Assembly (NCBI GenBank): GCA_002633005.1
Contig: NMRA01000163.1
Span: forward strand, 94,071 to 158,070
Length of the DNA stretch: 64,000 nucleotides
DNA from: Phoronis australis
Lineage: Eukaryota > Phoronida > Phoronidae
Reading direction: 5' to 3'
Shown piece by piece: positions 1 to 11,200 of the stretch (position 1 is the first letter of the stretch; each line of letters opens with the position of its first letter). A program made the position numbers and the translations under genes. The notes beneath the pieces were generated by a model. It did no database searches. It saw nothing but the letters and a program-made list of their open reading frames with translations, and was not told the DNA's origin.

Positions 1-38
1 TAAAGTTTAAACTGTGTATAACAGCCCACCAGTTTAAA

Positions 39-244
39 GGCGAAGGCAACCTTTTTTAATGTCACTTTTTGCAAAACTAAGGTTCGTTGACTTTCCCAGA
101 CGCATTTTTACTTAATTACAGCTTTTCGTAATTTGATTAATTTCTCGTCCTCTACTCCGAAAGTGACGTTTTGGGAGGCAAGAGTTTCGCGCCAATTTCA
201 TTTCATTATAGTCTGACTGTGAGGGCTGTCGAGTCACTCATTGT
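39..244 (+). repeat. Left TIR of the THAP element
   Basis: This is the inverted partner of 891-1097. Shared blocks include the outer 13 bp, the block around 163-198 (GTGACGTTTTGGGAGGCAAG and onward), and GTCTGACTGTGAG close to the inner edge. Confidence 0.85.
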
Positions 245-302
245 GCTACCTCGGTTGTGATAAGTGCGGTCGTCGTTTGCTTTTGTTTACAAGTCAGTCA
301 AC

Positions 303-901
303 ATGCCACGCTGTTGGTGCCTGCCGGGATGTACTCATTATCGTCAGACACGCGCTCTGAGTACCTTGCGTCGCTTTCCGAAGGATGACACACTTCGCCG
401 TACTTGGCTAGCTCGATCATGTGAAGAACGCAGCGCTACCCGTCCACGCAACGTACAAAGCAGTGGAGGGTGTGTGGCAAGCATTTTCTGCCGTCAGATT
501 ACAAAAGAGATGTGTACGCTGAATTGATGAAAGTCCCTACGAAACAACGCCTGAAGAAGAGTACCATAGCGTCGCTGTTGATTCCCGGCAGTGCCCCGTC
601 GCCAACCCCGAGAACTGCGATTTTAAAGCGAGAAGCCTCGCGAGCTGTGGCCACTATATACAGTGACTGGAGGCACTTCATCTACTGTCACCCGTGCCTC
701 CAAACGTACCCCATTGCGTGCAATTATTCCGGAAAGTACTGTAGCAGTGATTCGCGCTGTCCTGTTGTCTCTAACCCAGAGCCTATTGGCAGCCCTGCAG
801 CGATGTTGAGTAGTGGGAGTGAATACAGGCCCAGCACGACACCCAGTGAAGAGGACATATCGTCATCCAATGAACAGATCGGTGAGCATAACAATGACTG
901 A
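303..901 (+). pseudogene. THAP zinc-finger protein, frameshifted
   Basis: THAP domains are C2CH zinc fingers that bind DNA, found in P-element transposases and their domesticated relatives. From ATG 303, frame one gives the first half: paired cysteines near residues 4-9, then the conserved FPKD and a following W. The second half (VCGKHF, which supplies the C-x2-H pair, then LPSDY and a basic stretch) is in another frame from about 458, which runs to TGA 899-901. The switch falls near 452-460, between RPRNV and VCGKHF. No splice signals surround it, so it is a 1-2 bp frameshift or a sequencing error. The ~130-residue tail is Ser/Pro-rich with six cysteines and has no transposase core. The ORF fills the space between the TIRs. 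Confidence 0.75.
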
Positions 902-1097
902 GTCGACTGCTCTCACAGTCAGACTATATGAAAAGAAATTGGCGCGAAACTCTTGCCTCCCAAAACGTCACTTCCGGAATAGACGACGAGTAATTAATTA
1001 AATTACGAAAAGCAGTAAATAAGTGAAAAATATGTCTGGGATAATCAACCAACCTCATTTTTGCTAAAAATGACATGAAAAAAAGGTTGCCTTCGCC
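891..1097 (-). repeat. Right TIR of the THAP element
   Basis: This is the reverse complement of 39-244. Its inner edge overlaps the last codons of the THAP reading frame, so the extreme C terminus is coded inside the TIR. Confidence 0.85.
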
Positions 1098-1109
1098 TAT
1101 AATCCGAGA

Positions 1110-2267
1110 GTGTTTTGTGTTACATTTTTGTGCAAGAATATTGTTTAGAGGATCATGGGTGATTGTCTTCATTATTGTTGGAATGCATTGAGTGATAAAT
1201 GGTCTCAATCGGTGACTCAGTCGGTTAAGTACAGCTGCGATCGCGGTCAAAGTGCTACCAGGAAATGCTTTTCATCACTGGTCCCTTCTTCCGGTGCAGC
1301 TAACCAGCCTTTTTTCCCAAATTTCAGTTTTAGGCATTATATATGAAGGGAATGCATTGTTGAGGTTTGTGGTAGTAAGTTGTGGGTTCGGTGTACCATG
1401 TGCAACACAGTGACAGAGTATACTCACCAGGGTCTGAACAGTCAGTGTGGACCTGCAATGTAACAAAGAGAAAATTCACAATTGGCTTGGTTGTCCATGA
1501 CTTGCGCATTCATAATTAAAGGCTAACTAAAACATGCCGCAGTAGGCCTAATCATTAAATTTCGAATTAAACACGCACTCACGTGTTTTGCCTGCAGGAA
1601 AAGACGTCACTTTCGTGACCTGAATCCGACCAAACGTACCATACATGTAGCATGCAAACTGCAGTATTGATAAGACCCAGGCAGTGTGCCAGCGTTGCCG
1701 GTTGGTTGCATAAAAATCAGTCTTGAACAATCTTGAAACGAAAAAAACACCCACAAACAGAAACTTTTTTATAAAGATATGACGAGTTCAGTGTGACGTC
1801 TGTTCACTATTCACGGTGATATTATTATACGCCAGATCAAAGAACCCAGGAAGGCGATACGTCCACTGGGTGGGTTTCCAAATTTGCGATATTCACCTAA
1901 CGCTTGAAAAACGCTCCGCCGCCACTAGTCATATAGCACTTTTTTAAAGTTTATCGCAATAGACCGATATCTCAGTCTTAATTTGTGGGCATGGAAAGGC
2001 AACCAATGTTCATGGATACCACTGTGCTCTCTAGGTATCTCAATGTTCGGAAATGGCTAATATACAGTGACAGATTCACTCTGTTGGATGTGGTCAAGGG
2101 AGCCACGAGAATGACACTAAAAACTGAGGTAGTTGAACTTTGCTGGTAACCACTTAAAAATACTTGCCACACCTTGTACTCAAATCACTGTATCAAAATT
2201 ATCCATTTCCAGACAATTCAAGTGGTAGAGAACATCAGTTACACGGTTAAAACCAGGGTCGAAAATT
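1110..2267. repeat. Paralogous intronic segment, copy A (pairs with 26850-27860)
   Basis: About 1.1 kb, including the microexon and flanking intron, aligns colinearly with 26850-27860 with small indels and visible divergence. Shared stretches include the microexon, AATTGGCTTGGTTGTCCA, and the block around 1900 (CACCTAACGCTTGAAAAACG). It is part of the ancient duplication that made genes A and B, and the homology resumes after each insertion at 3047-3186 and 9261-9530. Confidence 0.85.
1428..1452 (-). CDS. Gene A microexon, 25 nt
   Basis: On the minus strand an acceptor (..TTACATTGCAG) precedes 25 bases coding VHTDCSDP plus one G, followed by donor GTGAGTATA. The exon and both splice sites match 27136-27160 in gene B, where reading frames on both sides confirm the phases (0 in, 1 out). 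Its DC would supply the first cysteine of the fibrinogen domain. Confidence 0.7.
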
Positions 2268-5200
2268 AGACTGCTCTAAAATCCCCTCGACACACGACAC
2301 CCTCGACCCACACTTTTCTCGACCCACGACCCACGACTTCCTCGAAGCACGACCTGTGGCAGTAGAGGTATTTTTGCGCTTTTTACACGCAAGTATGCTT
2401 TGGTGGTCTGGCTCAAGTCTGGTGAAAGTGGCGTGAGAACGTGATCTGAAATAGTGCATTATGAGCGCGCTATCGTTGTCACGGAAATAGTTCCACGAGC
2501 GGCTACCAATACCAATAAACTTAGGGAGAGAGTAGGTTAACGTGAATGTACATAATTTCACGTTTTTATTATTTGCTCGTTTGCAATGTACTCCATATTA
2601 TATGAAATATTTTTAGCTAAGATTTTGTTTATTTCAAACTGTATTTACTGATGTAATTACAGTTTTGCGGGTTCCTCGCACTCTCCGCAAAAAGGTTGAA
2701 TCTGACATTCACAGAAGAGCAGACGAGACGTAGTAACTTTGGTAGGTCTTTGATTTAATTTGGTCGCGTTGTCTTTTTTCCTGTTTTTGACTTTCAAACT
2801 TGCCAAATCGACTCTCTTAATTGCAAAAACAGGGAAAACCCAGCCGAGCTCACGGCTCAACTCATTGGTCCAGCAAGTCAGCGTTTGTTCGATCTACAGA
2901 TCAAGTCGAGCTTCAGCAAATTTGGTCGAGGGTGTTGTAGATCGTGGGAGGAGTGGGTCGTGGGTCGAAGGGGTCAAGGGTGTCACGTGTCGAGGGGGTC
3001 GTGGGGTGTGGGGGTCGAGGGTTCGAGGTGGTTTTTGAACAATTCTCGAAAATTGAGCTAGATTAACCCATGAGGTTACCGAATGAAACCACAGACAAAT
3101 TTTTCAACATTGACGAATGTGTCGTGAATGAACACTGCCAGACAAATTCTGTGACGGGTCACCCTCGCCAGACAAGCCAGTTGTATAGTAAGAGGTCTTG
3201 GCGCCCCGCTTTTGCGGGTCCTCGGTCAAAGGTCATCAATCCGAAAGGAAAGGACACATGGGGATGGATACAATCGGAAGTGACATCATCCACTTACCGG
3301 ACGGAAGTGTAAATGACGTCACAGCTCATTGCGTAAAAGGTTTAATTAGACCCGTAAGATAGACACCTCGATCCAAGGTCAAGGTCATACGTGTAACCCG
3401 TAAAACGGAAGGTCGAACTGGAAATCACGTCAGTGCTGACGTCATCAGGCAGGTTAGGGCGTGGCACCGTTCATCACCCGGATGTTTTGACAATAAAAAT
3501 ACGTTGAATACGTTGTGTTTGTAGAGTTTAACTGATCGGGATTACTGTGCTCAATAAGAACTAAAGGTGGATTACCTTATTTTGCGTGCACTAATCGTCG
3601 TTGTATATTGTTCTCATCTCTCAACAACAGATGTTGCGTATATTCCGCTACAAACGATAAGGGAATAACCACCCAACTCAACAACAGATGTCGCGTAATG
3701 TCTAACCCAGGTACCGACGGTACTAAACTAATACTAATAATAAGGTGTGACCACCTAAAACAGAACATAAAATTAATATTGTTTAAACGTGTATTAATGA
3801 GAAAAGTAAATTCGATTACATTAAAAAAGCATCAAGACGTTCAGACACAATTATCCGTAAATTATTAGTAGCAAATTATTAAATGTTCCGAAATAAATGT
3901 TCAAAGGTCCAGTGGTGACGCCGTCGTCGAACACTTGTCTTTTTGGATAAAAGTAGGTGAATGCGCACTTTTCTTGCAGGTACATGTACATGTAGGTATA
4001 CATAGTGTTATCGCCTCCTAACCGAAATCCTTTGTTGAGGGCCCAGCTACTCTTCGTGGTCTGTAACACTTTGAGAGATCTCGCCTTGTCGATTTCATTT
4101 CTCTGTTGTTGTACTCCTTTACAGCTAAAATGCAATTTACCGTCGTCCGTCCCCACGCAATTTGTTTTAGAGCAAAGCGCCATGCAGTAGACCCCTTCGA
4201 ATTGCAACTTCAATAAGCATGGCGTGCGCCTGTCGTAGGCCTCGTTTTCTTCCGTGTCTGTTAGCGGAAACCAAAGATGCTTTTCCCTCTCGAAAGGTGC
4301 TCGCATGTCTGGTTTAATCACGTCCTCTAGACAGTTACCAGATATAGGCATGTGCGCTGAGTCTGTGTCCATCTCGCAATATTCGAAATCAGATCTGTCG
4401 ACGAATCTTAACATGAAGTCGTAGTAAAACTCCAACATGCGCACCTTCGCGTACTGATGAACAAAGAAGCCTATTTGAAGCGGCATGTTCAGGCGGATGG
4501 TCTTCTTTTTCTTCACCAATGGGGCTATTCGGAAAATCTGCAATAACTAGAGGGCGTGCGCGTACTAGTGGTGATAGATTAACAGCCTCGATTTCGCGAG
4601 CCCTTTAAATACATGGTGAAATGGCTTGCAGCCGTGCCAACTGAATCTGAGATTGCGTAAAAAGGGTGCTTCTATGAGAGGAAGTGAGCACGGCCTCATA
4701 CAAAGGTAAGGTTTGTGATTATTTTAACGATTATTCCATGATTATTCTACTGATGCCTGTTAACTGAGGCACTCGCCGATGTCGACTTCGCGGCAGTCGG
4801 TCGCCAGCCAGAGTCTGGTTAATCTTTGTATGTTGTGATATGCGATACGATACTTGACGTAGCAATCGGGATCTTTTCGTACATCAAAGCATTAGTATTG
4901 TTTGGAATGATTTCTAAAAGTTTATCAGTGACAGTTACATCAATCAATGCTGAATGTTTATGCTGTCAACTCGATACAGGTTAATGAGTTAAGATTACAA
5001 TCCAATCCTAATGGCAAAGGGTACGTGAGTGATAAACATCCATTGCATTAGACTATTTGTTTAGTCCCTATCATATGTCTTCTAGAAATCTATTACACGT
5101 TGAAATGGAAATATATAACGTCAGTTTTCACGTAACCTTTGTTTTTTAGGTTTGAAGGCTTGTACCGTGCAGAGGAGATATGCATCGCTTCTGCACCGTC

Positions 5201-8200
5201 CCTGAATGGACAAAAATTGGTTTTTAGCATTTGACTGCAGCTAACCAACAAGATCTTCCCATCCAGTGCAGATCTGTTGTCAAAGCCTGCTTTCAATATT
5301 GGAGACAACGAAAAAAGCCTTTGAAAAGGAACAGCTCTTTTTAAAGTCATTTTGTTAAATTACTTATTCAGGTCCCGAGGGGGGATTGGCATGGGGGGTT
5401 GTAATATTTGGTACAACTAAATGTGTGGAAATAACAGGTAATACATGTTTGGGGAAAAGAGCATGGTGAGGTAATTCTTAACCTTCACGAAGTCCCTTCA
5501 AGTTGATTTCATGAAACTGTTTTGCTACTTGTATCAATTGTAAAACCACGAAAATATGTTACATTTTCCGAATTCACAGTTACTGAATAGTCTTAACTCA
5601 TGCCTTGAAATGTTGCAAGTCCTTATAAATTCAAATGACTGCCATTTTTGTGAAAATTGCATTTTTGATGGTGCATTACGATTTGTAATTACTCTTAAAC
5701 AACAGAAAGATTATCCATCATTTTTAAATGACCCAAGTCTTCATATCTTCTTTTAGAAGATAAACGGTTCCCTCAACCGTAGGCTAGAAGTATGCTTGAC
5801 AGACCCATGGACCTGTAATCTGAGTTTAAAATTGCTGAAAGTATCAAAATTAAAAAGGCTTGAAAATGGGTAACAAAGGTTTGAAGTTGTCTAAAAAAAC
5901 TTGTATATTTTACAGACAAGTGATGCGTTTAAGGAATTGTTATGGCTAGGGATAAAAAATAAAGACACAAATTTATGCAATACTCATTATATACACCCTT
6001 GGTTTCTGGAAATAGTAATTATTTACTGTTATGTGAAACTGTAGACCAATCACCATATATTCTTGAAAAACAGAGATAAGATTTTTGATCCAATATGGAC
6101 TACTTAATTATTCATATTTCAATATTTGTTCCAGGTTCAGTGACATTTTAAGGCCACTTCAAGCTGTATCATAGACAAGCTCTGTTACTCCGTTCTTTTC
6201 CCACAGCACTTTCGCACACCAGCAGTGCTGCATGGCACAATGTGCAAGTCAGTGGCCCTGCAGAAATGTGAATCGCAGTACTAAGTTACCATAAGACAGT
6301 GTGCCAGTGGAGTGTCTTTGTATCCAGACGAACTATATCTGACTGCTACACAAATAAGCCTTGTTGGTGAAGATGCCCTTTCATAGGCAATGAGTCATGT
6401 GTGGACAATAGCTTATTTCCTTTCCTGGAAGAAACATGAGGGACTGAAGCTAAAGAAGACCTAGTCACACTCTGGTCTAGTTCAGATTCTGATTTTGGGC
6501 TCAAAACGATTCAAGTGGTATGCTGCTGTGTTTTCCTTCAAAGGTCTAATTGTAGATGTTATTGAGGCTGAATGAGGTTACATGAAAGAAAGCCACGTGT
6601 CGAAACTGGACCTTTTTCACAAGCGCTTCTATAGGCCATTGAAAACTAGATCCCAGTGAAATGAAAGCCAAAAGCTGAGTGACATTAAATTTTCCTTTCA
6701 GAACAAAGGGTTTATACTATTGGTAAAAACTTTTCAATTTGGTACAGATTATGGGGAAATGACATTCAGTGACTGCATCGATTGTCTTATTGTATGTTTT
6801 CAATTGTAGCTAGCTGGATAAGAATCTGCTATGCACAAGATTCGAGAATAAACAATTATCAGTGTATTTAAAAACAAATTGGCAAACTGAAAAAGCACAG
6901 AAAGAAACAACATTGCGAGAGAGTCCATAATCAGGCATATCAGGTGCTTAATTTCTGAATTGCGTTCAATTCTCTCAGGTTAATGCTGAAGGATTGCTTT
7001 TCACTTTGTCCAACGGTGAAATAGATGGTCAGGTGGTTGGTTTCAGTTGTTTTTTCTTGCCTGTAACAGAATAGAAATATTAGCAAATTGTAAAAGAAAG
7101 GACAAGACAAAACTACTTTTGTAAGGCAGAACAAAATTGACATTTCATCTTCATGTTTATGTGTAGAAACTAATAAGCTTTGTATCCAAGTCTTATTTAA
7201 TATCTGAATTAAAATATGTGAAACAGGCTAAAAGTGATTTAACAACGTGTATTTTTCATGACACTTAAAATGTGCTTCTGATCTCAACAAGTGAAATTCA
7301 TTCTAGGAGTCAATTGTTTTCCAATGCAATGTTACGACATTTACTGAATTAAGGCTTATTCATGTTAATTCGATAACTGAGCTGGTGGTCCTGGGGGTGG
7401 GGTTCACGATAAAATAAGGAAACTCACTCATCTAGAGAATTTTATTGGAAACAGCATAGTTTTGAAGAGAAAGTGCTGTGAAAAAGTCACTCTTGACTTC
7501 TGTGCATCACGTACCATACACCTCTTATTTTGGGAGCACTCACAAACAGGACAATATGAATATGTGCTGCTAGCCTACCCGGCATCGGGTGAGTTTCCAA
7601 AAAGAAACACTTAGTTACATTCAATAAAACTGTTATTCAGTGGAGTAACTGGTGGGGATAACATCACCGAACGGTGTTGATAGAAACTTGATTGCTAAAA
7701 ACTTACCAAGTAATGTTGTGTAGTCTCCGAATGGAACTGCATAGTCATAGACATAGAGCACACACGGGGCTTCAGCATCCACACACTTTTTGTCAGTTAG
7801 TTGACTCAGTTGACCGCAATTGTCCACGAATATAGTAACCTTAGGTCTTTTGGGAATTTGTGGCCACCTGTCGAAGACTTGCACCAGGGAAATTAGCAGT
7901 AATATGGCTTAGCGCGACGACGTATTTTGATAAAAATTCCATATTTTACCAGTTGTTTAGATGCAGACAGCCACGCATGCGCAATTCAATCACCACTAGT
8001 ACAGCAGCGACACCGCGAGGAGAATTCTCCGAATAGCCCCATTCGTAGTTCCCGTCCCGGATGTAGTTGATGTGTCTAAATTCCGGGAACTGGACTTCCC
8101 GTTGAGCCTTAGCCTCTCCGCTGTACATCACGCCACGATGCCTTTCTTGATTTGTTGCCGTCTTACCATACGTGTTGTTACCTCATCGTCTGCCCTACTT

Positions 8201-11200
8201 TTGCTTTATTTTTGTCTTTTTCCCCTTCCTGCCTAGCGGAGCTGACTTCTTCACCAACACGCTCGAAGCATTTGACGGGAGCAAATTCAACCACTTGATA
8301 GACGTTTGTTATCTCAAAGCCGCGTACCAAGTACCATTTCAGAAGAGGGACTGCCAACAGAATTTTCTCGCCGAAGAAACTTCCCACCAGAGATCGTCGT
8401 GGTCGGCTCATGATTTTGTTACTCTCGGCATACTTGCGCATAAAGTCTCCTAGACCGTCTCTACTGATGTCTATTTTCTTGAATATAGGCTGAATTTCTG
8501 AAAAGTTCTCTTTCAGATGCCTCGGGACTTCGATGTCACATTCCACAACGCCGAACAGAGTAGCGTCTAGAACGAATATCTTTATTTGTTCGTTCGTCAA
8601 GCTGTAGAAACATTGCGTGGACAGCTCGCGTCTTCTGAGAAAAGAATGTAGGGTAGCGTCTTGCCGTTTTAGATCCTCAAATTCGCACTCCCAAATCTCT
8701 TCGTAATCGTAGACTTGATCGATGATACAGTCTCTAATTTTTCTGGTGTTTTCCATGAGCTCACTCATGGCGACGTTTCGAGTTTCGTTCCTCGTCCTCG
8801 GAGTTCCGTCGTCATTTCTCGTGAGACGGCAGTCGTGGCCGCCCAGTAACATCCTTGGAATTGGAACACTTTGTGTCACTGGCGGCAGAAATCCTCCACT
8901 GGAATACGACGCTGACCCACCCTTTTTTCAACCCCGTTGAACTGGTGACGAATACTGATTCCTCGTGATGAGCGGTTGCCACGCCCTAACCTGCCTGATG
9001 ACGCCAGCAGTCACGTGATTTCCAATTCCACCTTCCGTTTTCCGGTTACACGTATGACCTTGAACTTGGATCGAGGTGCCTCTCTTACGGGTCAACTTAA
9101 ACCTATTACGTAATGAGCTGAGACGTCAATGACACTTCTATCCGGTAGTCGGATAAAGTCCCTTCCGATTGCATCCGTCCCTTGTGACCTTTGACTTTTC
9201 CTTTCGGATTTATGACCTATGACCGAGGGCCCGCAAAATGAGTGGCCAAAACCTCTTACTATGCTACTGGAGCCCAAACCTGCTAGTTGAGCTGGACCCG
9301 TCCAAACGATAACCGGTTGAAACAAACTGTTTGATGTCCAGCATCAATTATATGTCAGAAAATGTCAGTGGTAAGGTGTCCCTTCCAGATATACTAGAGA
9401 GATCCTGCACCCTCTGTGCGCCCCTTCCACACAGCCTGTGCAATCAAATCTACATGTACGCTAGAAAAAACATTTGTTGGAAAAGGATTTCACATTCGCA
9501 CTAAGCGTTACAAAATTGCAATTGTTTCACAGGGTTCCATTTTTTCTTATGATACATGGAAAGATATTTGCTTTGAAACCGTCTTATCGAACTAATATTT
9601 AAAAAATACATATCGCCATTAGCTTTTTAAATATGACGACAAAGGTTTGAGGAATCTTCGTTCTGTAAGTCAAGAATCTTGTTTTAGCTTCCTTGTCCAT
9701 ATGTAAATCTGGAATCGTATGTAGTTGAGAACGCCCCTCTGTAAATCGTGTCCTACATGATGTACCCGCATGTATTTGAATCCTAGAAATTGGCCCGTTT
9801 TTGTGAATTTCTGTATGCTCCGTTCACGCAGGTAGGACATATTACAGGGACATTCTTTAAGTTCACATTGGATGTGACGTGGATCCGTGTGGAACAACTG
9901 TAGTCGTGGGGCCCCTAGACAAGTGCCCCAGATTGTCCTGTGGTAAAGATGGCACTGCGCATCAAAGTGTACATGTACGTAGTTAGAGGAATCAAGCAGA
10001 CAACAATACGCAATATAGATTTTGTGTAACTCTTGATTTAAACCGTCAAATTTAATGCATATCCTAATATATATACTGCTCTCACAGCGAACAAGAAGAA
10101 CGCCCCAAGACCAATAACTATCAATCGTTCACGACAATAAAAGACGTTCTCCTTGTCCTGCTCCTCCCAGTTTGTACCTCTTATGGAGAAGACGGGTTGA
10201 GCAGACATTAATCAGTGTGAACGCTTCATGGTCTTTATCATTTGCTGCCACTAAGATTTTAGGAGATAACGCAAATAGTCAGGGCAGGTATCCCTTCGAG
10301 GATAAAAAGGACAGCAAACAAATGGCTTCACTCAGCGTGAAAATTGACCGAATCTGTTATGCTTTGGCGTACGATGCGTCATCTATTCTGGTTAATATTG
10401 CAACTGAGCATCCGAAGCAACGGCGGTGTCAACAGATTTTGCGACCAATAAACGTTGTCCAAACAATTTCGCTCACGGCGAGAAGAAAAAGGCTAATCGG
10501 TCTCACAAAGAACCAAGACAAACATACATATACTCCGATATTAATTCATCGCACAATCGTAATCGTCGCAAAGAGAACAGGTTTTGACATTTGGAAAGTT
10601 CTCTCACTAGACACAGATGTAGTGTATGCTAAAACAGATAAATCTATTCTGCTGAAAAAGTTTGAGTCGATGTAGACAGAAAGTGTATCAAATGGAGGGA
10701 TTCTACAGGCCTACGTGTAGGTGATTTTTTATGACACCAAACTGTTTCACATTCATTCGCCTCACAGACCAGAATGGGCGCAATGTACTGAAGAATTTGG
10801 ACGATCAGTACTGTCACTGGTGAATTCGGCTAGCGTTCAAGATTGAACAAATCAATCAAAGACATTGAACTGGAACAACGCGGCGTAAATATCTCCATGT
10901 AAACTTCATAAGAGAGCATGATCAAACTGTGAAGTAGGCCTCATAAACGGATTGTTCTAAAACGCCCTCGACCTCCACACCCCACAACTCCTTCGACTCA
11001 CGACCCACAACTAACCTCGACCCAGTCTACACAAGCTCGAGTAGAGAACAAGCACAAACTTGCAGGACCAACGAGTCGGGGCGTGAGCTCGGCTGGCCTT
11101 TCCCTTTTAGTTTCAATTAAGAGAGTCGATTCGGCAACTTTAAAAGCCAAAAACAGTGACCTACAAACGTTACAAATAGCGTTCCCGGCAAAGAGTGATC

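Larger units (their letters stand above)
39..1097 (+). mobile_element. Foldback-type DNA element with ~207-bp TIRs carrying a THAP ORF
   Basis: The two ends are long inverted repeats: 39-244 reads as the reverse complement of 891-1097 at roughly 85-90% identity, starting GGCGAAGGCAACC and ending GGTTGCCTTCGCC. Only about 650 bp of unique DNA lies between them, and it is almost entirely one THAP-domain reading frame. I see no clear target-site duplication. P-element-type transposases carry a THAP domain at their N terminus, but no DDE/RNase H transposase follows here, so the element is non-autonomous or has captured a THAP gene. It sits in intron 2 of gene A. The paralogous intron of gene B does not show it. 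Confidence 0.8.
3187..9260 (-). mobile_element. Long-TIR element with type-B DNA polymerase (Polinton/Maverick-like derivative)
   Basis: TIRs of about 290 bp (3187-3478 and 8967-9260, ends AGTAAGAGG / CCTCTTACT) bracket a minus-strand protein-primed DNA polymerase B gene. Long TIRs beginning AG, with a polymerase of this type, are typical of Polintons, which normally span 15-20 kb and also carry an integrase, ATPase, protease and capsid genes. None of these is here: without the nested 3.5-kb transposon the element is only about 2.55 kb. It is therefore a heavily deleted derivative or a separate PolB-bearing family. A 6-bp duplication is not visible. The equivalent intron of gene B is uninterrupted near 27960-28000. 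Confidence 0.75.

Noticed and set aside
924-1250. 108-codon minus-strand frame
   Set aside because: Covers the right TIR of the THAP element and spans its border, so it is not a gene.
8172-8453. 93-codon plus-strand frame with a signal-like start
   Set aside because: Antisense shadow of the polymerase relic.
10172-10675. 167-codon plus-strand open frame
   Set aside because: Non-ATG start, no motif, lies in an intron full of relics; length is possible by chance.
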